The translations under genes were made by a program, and so were the position numbers. From NCBI GenBank assembly GCA_022822125.1, contig JAJECF010000163.1, positions 1 to 7,857 of the forward strand: a stretch of 7,857 bases of DNA. Reading direction: 5' to 3'. The notes under the pieces are model-generated. The model had not been told where the DNA came from and ran no database searches. It saw nothing but the letters and a program-made list of their open reading frames with translations. The stretch comes from Alphaproteobacteria bacterium. GTDB lineage: Bacteria > Pseudomonadota > Alphaproteobacteria > Bin95. Shown one piece after another: positions 1 to 6,826 of the stretch (positions are counted from its first letter, which is position 1; every line of letters begins with the position of its first letter).

Positions 1-1
1 C

Positions 2-868
2 GGGCGTTGCCGCACGCCATGCAAGACTCGCTTCCGGCTGGCTGGCTGCGCCTTTGCCGGGCGGGAGTCGAACCCGCTGGATCGCTACGAGAGGTTTCAG
101 TTCATCGCATCCTCCTCTCCAGGACTTTGCCTGGCGCAATATCCGTTCGGCTATCCGGCGGGCGTTGCCGAGCGCCTGACCGGCCGGGCCTCGGCGCCTG
201 CGCTCCGGGACTGGCTGACGGCGCGTATCGCGGACAGGCCGGACAATGGCAACAACCGCTTTGCCGTAGCCGAGGAAATGAACCGGTGCTGGCCGGGCCT
301 CGGGCCGTTCTGGGGCCGTCCGTCGGTATGGCGCTACCCGGAAATTCCGGTCAGGGCGCGCGACCGCACCTGCCGGGACGGGCACCCGCCGGAGCGCCGC
401 ATCGCCGACCTCCGGGCATCGGGTGCCAAGACCGTCTGGCAACTGGCCTATGCGGGCTCCGTCGGCTCGCAGGTGCTTGTGGGCTTGCCGGCTCTGAAAC
501 GGCTGCTGGAGGACCCGCGCATCGGCGGTCGCGGCGCTGTCTGGCCCTTCGATACTGGGCTACGAACGCCGGACACCGGCAAGGCGCCGCTCGTCCTCGC
601 GGAAATCTATCCGTCTCTGCTGAGGAGAGAGATCGCCAGGCGCCGACGCGACAACGAAATCCTCGACTGCGCCCAGGTTCGCGTCAATGCAGCGGCATTT
701 GCGCGGCTGGACAGGGAAGGCGGCCTTGCCCCATTGTTCGAGGGAGCGTGCGACCTTAACCCGGACGAACGCCATCTAATTGAAAGAGAAGAGGCTTGGA
801 TCCTCGGCCTCGGTTACGAGGACGGGATTCGCGACGCTGTGAGAACGGATTGCCATGAAGACGGATAA
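2..868 (+). CDS. Conserved protein of unknown function, 3' portion (start outside window)
   Basis: The reading frame is open from the left edge to TAA at 866-868, about 288 residues with no start in view. The ATG at 278 is internal, because family-like sequence precedes it: YPFGYPAG near base 140, a DNGNNRFAVAEEMNR block near 242-286, then GPFWGRP. Later blocks are YAGSVGSQ (about 450-475), VWPF (about 538), LAEIYPSLL (about 595-620), QVRVNAAAF (about 673-700) and EEAWILGLG near the C-terminus. I recognise these as a conserved, mainly alphaproteobacterial family whose members have been given unsupported names such as cobalamin-biosynthesis or molybdopterin-related protein; I would not adopt any of them. 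An RNase H-like fold is only a guess. No signal peptide or membrane segment is visible in this part. Codon use is looser than in the following genes, with AGA, CTA and ATT codons near 770-800. The stop overlaps hyuA by 14 bases, which suggests a shared transcript. It is a real gene with high probability; its function is unknown. Confidence 0.8.
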   Translation, partial: GRCRTPCKTRFRLAGCAFAGRESNPLDRYERFQFIASSSPGLCLAQYPFGYPAGVAERLTGRASAPALRDWLTARIADRPDNGNNRFAVAEEMNRCWPGLGPFWGRPSVWRYPEIPVRARDRTCRDGHPPERRIADLRASGAKTVWQLAYAGSVGSQVLVGLPALKRLLEDPRIGGRGAVWPFDTGLRTPDTGKAPLVLAEIYPSLLRREIARRRRDNEILDCAQVRVNAAAFARLDREGGLAPLFEGACDLNPDERHLIEREEAWILGLGYEDGIRDAVRTDCHEDG

Positions 869-2933
869 CCCCGCCTGCCGCATCGGCGTCGATGTCGGCG
901 GGACCTTTACCGATGTCGTGATCGACCATGCCGGCGGGCGGACCTCCGCCAAGGTGCCGACGACGCCCGATACGCCCGAAACCGGGGTGATTGAGGGCAT
1001 CGGCGCGGCGCTCGAACGCGCCGGCGTCGCGCCAGGAGCGGTCGATCTCGTCATTCACGGCACCACGCTCGCCACCAATGCGCTGATCGAGCGCAAGGGG
1101 GCGAAGACCGCGCTGCTGACCACCGAGGGGTTCCGCGACTCCATCGAGATGGCCTATGAGCACCGCTTCGAGCAATACGACCTCTATATGGAGCGCCCGG
1201 AGCCGCTGGCGCCGCGTGAGCTTCGGCTCGGCGTGCCGGAGCGGCTGGCCGCGGACGGCTCCCTGCTTCTGCCTCTCGACGAGGCGGCGGTCGCCGCTCA
1301 TGCCGCGTTTTTCCGGGAACAGGGCGTCGAGGCGGTCGCCGTCGGCTTCCTGCATTCCTATGTGGACGACTCCCATGAGCGCCGCGCGGCCGCGATCCTG
1401 GAGCGGGAACTGCCGGAAGCGACGATCTGCCTGTCGTCGGAGGTGTCGCCCGAAATCCGCGAATACGACCGCCTCTCCACCACGGTCGCCAACGCCTATG
1501 TCCGCCCGCTGATCGCCGGCTATGTCGGCCGGCTGGAGGCGGCGCTCCGGGAACGCGGCCTTGCCTGCCCGCTGCTGCTCACCATGTCGAGCGGCGCGGT
1601 AACGACGGTGGAAACGGCCAGGCGCTTTCCGATCCGGCTGGTCGAATCAGGCCCGGCCGGCGGCGCGGTGCTGGCCCGCAATGTCGCCGCCGAACACGGC
1701 CTCGACAGGGCGCTCTCCTTCGACATGGGCGGCACCACGGCGAAGATCTGCCTGATCGACGACTACCGCCCGCAATTGTCCCGTAATTTCGAGGTGGCGC
1801 GGCAATACCGTTTCCTGAAGGGCAGCGGGCTGCCGCTGCGCATCCCGGCCATCGAGATGGTCGAGATCGGCGCGGGCGGCGGCTCCATCGCGCGCGTCGA
1901 TGCGCTGCGCCGCATAGCCGTCGGCCCCGACAGCGCGGGCGCCGATCCGGGGCCGGCCTGCTACGGGCGCGGCGGCGGCGCCCCGACCGTGACCGATGCC
2001 GACCTGATGCTGGGCCGCATCGACCCGGCCCGGTTCGCCGGCGGGACCATGACGCTGGACGGAGACGCCGCCCGCCATGCCGTCCGGCGCGATGTGGGCG
2101 GCCCGCTCGGGATGACGGACGAGGTGGCCGCGGCCGGCGTCAGCGAGATCGTGGACGAGGCCATGGCCAATGCCGCGCGCGTCCATGCGATCGAGAGCGG
2201 CAAGCCGCTGGGCGGCCGGGCGCTCATCGCCTTCGGCGGCGCGGCCCCGCTCCATGCCGCGCGGCTCGCCGTCAAGCTCGGGATCGACAGCGTCGTCGTG
2301 CCGCCTGGGGCCGGGGTGGGCTCGGCCATCGGCTTCCTGTCCGCGCCCATCGCCTATGAGGTCGTGCGCTCGCGCTTCGCCGCGCTCGACAATTTCGCGC
2401 CGGCGGTTGTGGATGCGCTGTTCGACGAGATGCGCTTGGAAGCGGAGGCTGTGGTGCGGCTGGGCGCGCCCGACGCCGAGCTGGAGGAAACGCGGACCGG
2501 CTATATGCGCTATCGCGGCCAGGGCCACGAGATCGCGGTCGAGCTGCCGGAGCGCGCCGATGCCGGGGAATATCGCCGGCGCTTCGACGAGGCCTACCGG
2601 CGCCTCTACGGCCGGACGATCCCGGCGCTGGAAGTGGAGGCGATGTCCTGGAGCCTGGCGCTCGGCGCCGCGGACCGGCTGCCCGAGCGCCTGCCCGCCG
2701 CGCCCTCTGCGGACGCCGGCGCGCCTTCCGGCCGGCGGATGCTTTACGACACTGAATCTGGCGTTGCTGCGGAGGCGGCTGTGCATGCGCGCGCAGACCT
2801 CGCGCCGGGCGTCCGTCTTGCCGGCCCGGCGGTCGTGGTAGAGGATGAAACCGCTACCGTCGCGCCCGCCGGCTTCGACCTCACGGTCGCCGCCTCCGGC
2901 GCGCTGGTGCTGACGCGGAGGGGGACAGCATGA
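855..2933 (+). CDS. hyuA: Hydantoinase/oxoprolinase family protein, subunit A (N-methylhydantoinase A-like)
   Basis: This is a 692-residue protein, the usual size for HyuA. It is the ATP-binding half of a two-subunit enzyme that uses ATP to open or carboxylate its substrate; relatives act on N-methylhydantoin, 5-oxoproline, caprolactam, acetone or acetophenone. The N-terminal ASKHA-type phosphate loop DVGGTFTD is at residues 13-20 and HGTTLATNALIERKGAK at 68-84. The central domain carries YDRLSTTVANAYV (204-216), SGPAGGA (265-271), a second nucleotide loop DMGGTTAK (290-297), GAGGGSIA (339-346), the block SAGADPGPACYGRGGG (360-375) and AFGGAAPLHA (459-468). The C-terminal domain ends in the typical GPAVVVEDETATVAP strand region. 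No export signal or membrane segment is seen, so it should be cytoplasmic. The start is fixed by an in-frame TGA at 840-842: ATG 855 is the first ATG after it. The Shine-Dalgarno (GAGAA at 841-845) is weak, consistent with coupling to the upstream gene. The exact substrate cannot be read from the sequence. Confidence 0.95.
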   Translation: MKTDNPACRIGVDVGGTFTDVVIDHAGGRTSAKVPTTPDTPETGVIEGIGAALERAGVAPGAVDLVIHGTTLATNALIERKGAKTALLTTEGFRDSIEMAYEHRFEQYDLYMERPEPLAPRELRLGVPERLAADGSLLLPLDEAAVAAHAAFFREQGVEAVAVGFLHSYVDDSHERRAAAILERELPEATICLSSEVSPEIREYDRLSTTVANAYVRPLIAGYVGRLEAALRERGLACPLLLTMSSGAVTTVETARRFPIRLVESGPAGGAVLARNVAAEHGLDRALSFDMGGTTAKICLIDDYRPQLSRNFEVARQYRFLKGSGLPLRIPAIEMVEIGAGGGSIARVDALRRIAVGPDSAGADPGPACYGRGGGAPTVTDADLMLGRIDPARFAGGTMTLDGDAARHAVRRDVGGPLGMTDEVAAAGVSEIVDEAMANAARVHAIESGKPLGGRALIAFGGAAPLHAARLAVKLGIDSVVVPPGAGVGSAIGFLSAPIAYEVVRSRFAALDNFAPAVVDALFDEMRLEAEAVVRLGAPDAELEETRTGYMRYRGQGHEIAVELPERADAGEYRRRFDEAYRRLYGRTIPALEVEAMSWSLALGAADRLPERLPAAPSADAGAPSGRRMLYDTESGVAAEAAVHARADLAPGVRLAGPAVVVEDETATVAPAGFDLTVAASGALVLTRRGTA

Positions 2934-4618
2934 CCGCAACATTCGACGCCGTGCGCCATCAGGTGATGTGGAACCGGCTGCTTTCGGTGGTCGAGGAGCA
3001 GGCGCAGACGCTGGTGCGCACCGCGTTCTCGACCTCCGCGCGCGAGGCCGGCGACATATCGGCGGGTGTCTTCGACCTCACCGGGCGGATGCTGGCCCAG
3101 GCGGTCACCGGCACGCCCGGCCATGTCAATTCCATGGCGCTCTCGGTGGAGCATTTCGTCGAGAAATTCCCGCCGGAGACCATGCGCGAGGGCGATGTCT
3201 TCATCACCAACGACCCCTGGAAGGGCACGGGCCATCTGAACGATTTCACCGTCGTGTCGCCGACCTTCCGCGACGGGCGCATCGTGGCGCTCTTCGCCTC
3301 CACCAGCCATGTCGTCGATGTGGGCGGCCTCGGCCAGGGGCCCGACGCAAGGCAGGTTTATCAGGAAGGGTTGTTCGTGCCGCTCATGCCGTTCGCCGAG
3401 GCCGGGCGGGTGAACGAATGGTTCCTCGAGATGGTGCGGGCCAATGTGCGCGAGCCGCGCATGGTGATCGGCGACCTCTACGCGCTCGCCGCCTGCAACG
3501 ACACCGGCAGCGAGCGGCTGCTGGCGATGATGGATGAATACGGCCTCGACGACCTGTCCGCGCTGGCCGACTTCATCGTGGACAGCAGCCGGCAGGCGAT
3601 GGCCGATGCGATAGCCGACCTGCCGCAGGGAAGCTGGACCCATTCCATGACCATCGACGGTTTCGACCGCGAGGTCGAACTGGTCGCCCGGCTGACCGTC
3701 GGCGACGGCGTCGTAGAGGTCGATTTCGACGGTACTTCCGGGCTCTCGGACTTCGGCATCAACTGCCCGCTCTGCTACACCATCGCCTATACGAGCTTCG
3801 GCGTGAAATGCATCGTGGCGCCGGAACTGCCGAACAATGCGGGCGCGCTCGAGGCCATCCGCGTGACGGCGCCCGAAAACTGCATCCTTAACCCGCCGCA
3901 TCCCTGCGCCGTCTATGCGCGCTCGAATATCGGCCACATGCTGCCGGATGTGGTGTTCGGCTGCCTGCACCAGTCCATCCCGGACCGGGTGCCGGCGGAG
4001 GGCTGCTCGGCGCTCTGGACGCTCCGGCTCGGCGCGGGGCAGGGGATCACGGCGCGCGCCGGCTCGCAGTCCACGCCGTTCCAGATCATGAGCTTCCATT
4101 CCGGCGGCGCGGGCGCCCGGCCGGGCCTGGACGGTCTTTCCGCGACGCCCTTTCCCTCCGGCGTGCGCAATGTGCCCGTCGAGGCGACCGAGGCGATCAC
4201 GCCGCTCGTGTTCTGGAAGAAGGAACTGCGCCCCGACAGCGGCGGCCCGGGCCGCACGCGCGGCGGCCTCGGCCAGACCATCGAAGTCGAGAACCGCGAA
4301 GGCGCGCCCTTCGGCATTTACGCCACCTTCGAGCGCACCGTGCATGCGGCGCGCGGACGGGGCGGCGGCGGACCGGGCGCGCTCGGCCGCCTCAGCCTGG
4401 CTTCGGGCCAGAAGCTCCGCAACAAGGGCTTCCAGGTGATCCCGGAAGGGGAGCGGCTGGTCGTCGAGATGCCCGGCGGCGGCGGGCTCGGCGAGCCGGC
4501 CGCGCGGGACCCGGCGGTGGTCGCGCGCGACTTGCGGCGCGGCCTTGTCAGCCCTGAAGCGGCGCGGCGCGACTACGGGTTCGATCCGGGCTCCAGCCGG
4601 ACCTCGCCCAGCCGCTGA
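2930..4618 (+). CDS. hyuB: Hydantoinase/oxoprolinase family protein, subunit B (N-methylhydantoinase B-like)
   Basis: This is a 562-residue cytoplasmic partner of HyuA, within the family's usual length range. Its ATG overlaps the hyuA TGA (ATGA at 2930-2933) and has a strong Shine-Dalgarno, GGAGGGGG from 2917, so the pair is translationally coupled. Family marks include STSAREAGDISAGVFD (34-49), GHVNSMALSVEHF (64-76), NDPWKGTGHLNDF (94-106), STSHVVDVGG (124-133), DFDGTS (265-270), the PNNAG...APENCILNPPHPCAVYAR region (301-331) and the late PGGGGLGEPAARDP glycine-rich segment that closes most HyuB proteins. His/Asp residues in the NDP...GHLND and SHVVDVGG blocks are candidate metal or substrate ligands by family analogy. 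NDPWKGTGHLND differs from the NDPYxGGTHLPD form I regard as standard, which suggests a distinct subfamily. Alternatives are the large subunit of a carboxylase of the acetone/acetophenone type or a lactamase; no third subunit or transporter is visible next to it. Confidence 0.94.
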   Translation: MTATFDAVRHQVMWNRLLSVVEEQAQTLVRTAFSTSAREAGDISAGVFDLTGRMLAQAVTGTPGHVNSMALSVEHFVEKFPPETMREGDVFITNDPWKGTGHLNDFTVVSPTFRDGRIVALFASTSHVVDVGGLGQGPDARQVYQEGLFVPLMPFAEAGRVNEWFLEMVRANVREPRMVIGDLYALAACNDTGSERLLAMMDEYGLDDLSALADFIVDSSRQAMADAIADLPQGSWTHSMTIDGFDREVELVARLTVGDGVVEVDFDGTSGLSDFGINCPLCYTIAYTSFGVKCIVAPELPNNAGALEAIRVTAPENCILNPPHPCAVYARSNIGHMLPDVVFGCLHQSIPDRVPAEGCSALWTLRLGAGQGITARAGSQSTPFQIMSFHSGGAGARPGLDGLSATPFPSGVRNVPVEATEAITPLVFWKKELRPDSGGPGRTRGGLGQTIEVENREGAPFGIYATFERTVHAARGRGGGGPGALGRLSLASGQKLRNKGFQVIPEGERLVVEMPGGGGLGEPAARDPAVVARDLRRGLVSPEAARRDYGFDPGSSRTSPSR

Positions 4619-4851
4619 CCGGAGCGGCGGTCGAAGGTCCAGAACAGCACCGCGCCGTCCTGCTCCAGCCGGACGACAAGGTCGTCGCCGGCCACGCGCC
4701 AGTCCCCGATCTCGGCGCCCGGCGGCAATTGCCAGCGGGTCTCGCCGGTCGCTTTGGGCGCGACGGAACGGTTGACGATGGTGACCAGGACGACGGCAAC
4801 GCCGGCGACGATCAACACGCCCATGCCTAAGACCAGGGCTTTCAAACCCAT
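4573..4851 (-). CDS. Small single-pass membrane protein, probably DUF6476-like
   Basis: This is a 92-residue protein read from ATG at 4851 to TAG at 4573. A GGGGAG Shine-Dalgarno precedes the start by about five bases. Residues 4-26 form one uninterrupted hydrophobic helix (KALVLGMGVLIVAG and onward) followed by NR, so it is an N-terminal anchor. The remaining 65 residues are hydrophilic and alternate like beta strands: GDWRVAGDDLVVRL, then AVLFWTFDRRSGQRLGEV, which resembles one blade of a PQQ/WD-type propeller. The likely topology is N-in with the C-terminal part in the periplasm. I recall a similar small alphaproteobacterial protein (DUF6476) beside RluD-type synthases; that assignment is from memory and unverified. 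It is divergent from rluD, and its last 46 bases are antisense to the end of hyuB. Function unknown. A much longer open frame extends upstream on this strand but runs antisense through rluD, so I chose the ATG just before the hydrophobic helix. Confidence 0.72.
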   Translation of the reverse strand: MGLKALVLGMGVLIVAGVAVVLVTIVNRSVAPKATGETRWQLPPGAEIGDWRVAGDDLVVRLEQDGAVLFWTFDRRSGQRLGEVRLEPGSNP

Positions 4852-4929
4852 CGATTGCTCCCCGCCGCTCGCATCGGCCGCGGATTTGCCATAGTTGTGC
4901 GCGGGAGTCATGGGCAGGGAGACGATTCC

Positions 4930-5862
4930 ATGACAAGGGGCGAGGACAGCACGGTCTTCGAGGCCACCGCGCCGCCGGAAGCCGACGGCGAGCGGCTGGA
5001 CCGCATGCTGGCCCGCGCCATACCGGAACTCTCGCGCTCCCGCATCCAGGCGCTGATGGCGGAGGGAAATGTAACGCCTGCGGCGCGCAAGGCGGTCGCC
5101 GGCCGGACTTACCGGGTCTGCGTGCCGCCGGCCCGGCCCGCCGCGCCCGCGGCCGAAGCGATCCCGCTTGCGGTGGTCCACGAAGATGCGCATCTGATCG
5201 TCGTGGACAAGCCGGCGGGCATGGTCGTCCATCCCGCCCCCGGCCATGACGGCGGCACGCTGGTGAATGCGCTGCTGGACCGTTGCGGCCCGGAACTGAC
5301 CGGGGTGGGCGGCGTCGCCCGGCCGGGCATCGTCCACCGGCTGGACAAGGACACTTCCGGCCTCATCGTGGCCGCCAAGACGGAAACGGCCCATGCGGGG
5401 CTGCGCGCGCTGTTCGAGGCGCACGATATCGACCGGGGCTATGTGGCGCTGGCGCAGGGCCTGCCTTCGCCCGTTGCGGGGCGGATCGAAGCGCCCATCG
5501 GCCGCGACCCGCGCCACCGCAAGCGCATGGCGGTCGTCGAGCGCGGCCGCGCGGCCGTCACGCATTACCGGGTCGAGGCGGCCTACGGCACGCGGGCGTC
5601 GCGCGTCGCCTGCCGGCTGGAGACCGGGCGAACGCATCAGGTCCGGGTCCATATGGCCCATATCGGCCATGCGCTGCTCGGCGATCCGCTCTATGGCCGG
5701 CGCCGCCGCGGCCTTCCGGCCTTCCCGCGACAGGCGCTGCATGCCGCCCGGCTCGGGTTCCGCCATCCGGCGACGGGGAAGGAAATGCTGTTCGAAAGCC
5801 CGCCTCCGGCGGACTTCCGTGAACTGTCGGTAATGTTGCAAGGCTTGAATTTTCAGCAGTAG
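4930..5862 (+). CDS. rluD: 23S rRNA pseudouridine synthase, RluA/RluD family
   Basis: This is a 310-residue cytoplasmic enzyme that isomerises uridine to pseudouridine in 23S rRNA; RluD of E. coli acts on positions 1911, 1915 and 1917 in helix 69. An N-terminal S4 RNA-binding domain occupies about residues 20-65 (GERLDRMLARAIPELSRSRI). The catalytic domain begins near residue 85 with LIVVDKPAGMVVHPAPGH (89-106) and carries the active-site motif HRLDKDTSGL (136-145), whose Asp139 has the same number as the catalytic Asp of E. coli RluD. GRTHQVRVHMAHIGH (233-247) and GDPLYG (251-256) follow. ATG 4930 is chosen because AGGGAG at 4916-4921 is well spaced and the S4 domain starts soon after. The frame also has an ATG at 4855, but the extra 25 residues look like translated leader sequence and would overlap the divergent gene's ribosome site. 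Specificity for helix 69 rather than another RluA-type site is inferred from the S4 domain and length. Confidence 0.93.
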   Translation: MTRGEDSTVFEATAPPEADGERLDRMLARAIPELSRSRIQALMAEGNVTPAARKAVAGRTYRVCVPPARPAAPAAEAIPLAVVHEDAHLIVVDKPAGMVVHPAPGHDGGTLVNALLDRCGPELTGVGGVARPGIVHRLDKDTSGLIVAAKTETAHAGLRALFEAHDIDRGYVALAQGLPSPVAGRIEAPIGRDPRHRKRMAVVERGRAAVTHYRVEAAYGTRASRVACRLETGRTHQVRVHMAHIGHALLGDPLYGRRRRGLPAFPRQALHAARLGFRHPATGKEMLFESPPPADFRELSVMLQGLNFQQ

Positions 5863-5873
5863 TTCTTTATATT
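5844..5873 (+). promoter_or_regulatory. Candidate rpoH promoter (sigma-70-like, with heat-shock-like -35)
   Basis: TTGAAT (5845-5850) and TATATT (5868-5873) are separated by exactly 17 bases and lie just upstream of rpoH. The -35 falls in the last codons of rluD and the -10 in the 36-base gap. The -35 extends to CTTGAA (5844-5849), the start of the heat-shock promoter consensus I recall for alphaproteobacteria (CTTG, 17-18 bases, CYTATNT). The -10 side fits that pattern with about two mismatches. The expected transcript start is near 5880. This is the most AT-rich short stretch in the window. Confidence 0.6.
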
Positions 5874-5898
5874 CCGGCTGTGTGGAGAGGGCTCCGAA

Positions 5899-6819
5899 AT
5901 GGCCGAAAACATCGCTGTCAGCCGTAACATTCCCGCGCTCGGAAGCGGGGGCAATCTCGCCCGCTACCTGCATGAAATCCGCCAGTTCCCCATGTTGGAG
6001 CAGGAGGAGGAATACATGCTGGCGAAGCGCTGGGTCGAGCATCAGGACGTGGATGCGGCGCACCGCCTGGTCACCAGCCATCTGCGTCTGGTCGCGCGCA
6101 TCGCCATGGGCTATCGCGGCTACGGCCTGCCGGTGAACGAGCTCATTTCCGAAGGCAATGTGGGCATGATGCAGGCGGTGAAGCGTTTCGATCCCGAAAG
6201 GGGCTTCCGGCTTGCGACTTACGCAATGTGGTGGATCAGGGCCTCGATCCAGGAATACATCCTGCATTCATGGTCGCTGGTGAAGATGGGCACGACCGCG
6301 GCGCAGAAGAAGCTGTTCTTCAACCTGCGCCGTCTGAAGCACAAGATCCAGGCTATAGAGGACGGCGACCTGTCGCCCGAGCATGTCACGAAGATCGCCG
6401 ACGAGCTCAGGGTGTCCGAAGACGAGGTCGTGCAGATGAACCGCCGCCTCGCCGCGCCGGACCGCTCCCTGAACGCGCCGATGCGCATCGAGGGCGAAGG
6501 CGAGTGGCAGGACTGGCTGGCGGACGAAAGCGAGAGCCAGGAGACGCTTTATGGCGAACGCGAGGAGCTGGAGCGCCGCCGGCGCATGCTGGCCGGCGCG
6601 ATGGGGGCGCTGAACGAGCGCGAGCGGCGCATCCTGCAGCAGCGCCGCCTGCGCGAGGACCCGGCGACGCTGGAGGATCTCAGCCGCGAGTTCGGCGTGA
6701 GCCGCGAGCGTATCCGCCAGATCGAGGTGCGCGCTTTCGAGAAATTGCAGCGCGCCGTCCGCGACGCCGCCCTGCAGGACCGGCTGCAGGCGGAACGGGC
6801 GCTCGGCGCCGGGGCGTAG
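5899..6819 (+). CDS. rpoH: RNA polymerase heat-shock sigma factor RpoH (sigma-32)
   Basis: This is a 306-residue sigma-70-family protein that directs RNA polymerase to heat-shock promoters (chaperones, proteases). Region 1.2 begins near NLARYLHEIRQFPMLEQEEE (19-38). Region 2 includes VTSHLRLVARIAMGYRGYGLP (58-78), LISEGNVGMMQAVKRFDPERG (82-102) and FRLATYAMWWIRASIQEY (103-120). The RpoH box, QKKLFFNLRRLK (136-147), distinguishes RpoH from other group 2/3 sigmas and almost matches the E. coli form. Region 4.2 is a helix-turn-helix with TLEDLSREFGVSRERIRQIE at 257-276. The start is ATG 5899 behind GGAGAGG at 5884-5890, eight bases away. The gene follows rluD by 36 bases, an order I recognise from other alphaproteobacteria, and could be co-transcribed with it or use its own promoter at 5844-5873. 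Alphaproteobacteria often carry two rpoH copies; whether this is the main one cannot be told from the window. Confidence 0.97.
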   Translation: MAENIAVSRNIPALGSGGNLARYLHEIRQFPMLEQEEEYMLAKRWVEHQDVDAAHRLVTSHLRLVARIAMGYRGYGLPVNELISEGNVGMMQAVKRFDPERGFRLATYAMWWIRASIQEYILHSWSLVKMGTTAAQKKLFFNLRRLKHKIQAIEDGDLSPEHVTKIADELRVSEDEVVQMNRRLAAPDRSLNAPMRIEGEGEWQDWLADESESQETLYGEREELERRRRMLAGAMGALNERERRILQQRRLREDPATLEDLSREFGVSRERIRQIEVRAFEKLQRAVRDAALQDRLQAERALGAGA

Positions 6820-6826
6820 GCGTTTT
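6807..6826 (+). terminator. Weak candidate rho-independent terminator of rpoH
   Basis: CGCC at 6807-6810 can pair with GGCG at 6819-6822 around an 8-base loop, and TTTT follows immediately at 6823-6826. The stem is only 4-5 pairs and includes the rpoH stop codon, so it would be weak. The T-run overlaps the end of the converging carbonic anhydrase gene. Confidence 0.25.

Noticed and set aside
61..77. A tRNA T-arm-like hairpin on the minus strand: GCGGG stem and a TTCGACT loop.
   Set aside because: The rest of a tRNA is missing. The flanks do not give an acceptor stem, anticodon arm or D-arm at the right distances, and the bases lie within the open frame of the partial gene.
278..868. ATG 278 as the true start of the first gene.
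   Set aside because: Family-like sequence (YPFGYPAG, DNGNNRFAV) is encoded upstream in the same frame, which stays open to the window edge.
4855..4929. An upstream start for rluD that adds 25 residues.
   Set aside because: The extension precedes the S4 domain, has no family character and overlaps the divergent gene's ribosome site; ATG 4930 has a well-placed Shine-Dalgarno.
4852..4929. Promoters for the divergent small gene and rluD, for example TTGCCA at 4886-4891.
   Set aside because: No acceptable -10 lies at a standard distance on either strand. Promoters must be near here, but I cannot place them.
4910..4933. A 7-codon leader frame (MGRETIP) whose TGA overlaps the rluD start.
   Set aside because: Its only Shine-Dalgarno-like sequence is two bases from its ATG, too close for normal initiation, and its bases are explained by the rluD ribosome site.
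2744..4936. A 730-codon open frame antisense to hyuB, with others antisense to hyuA and rluD.
   Set aside because: They mirror strongly biased GC-rich coding strands, are rich in Arg, Ala, Gly and His, show no recognisable domains, and oppose clear family members.
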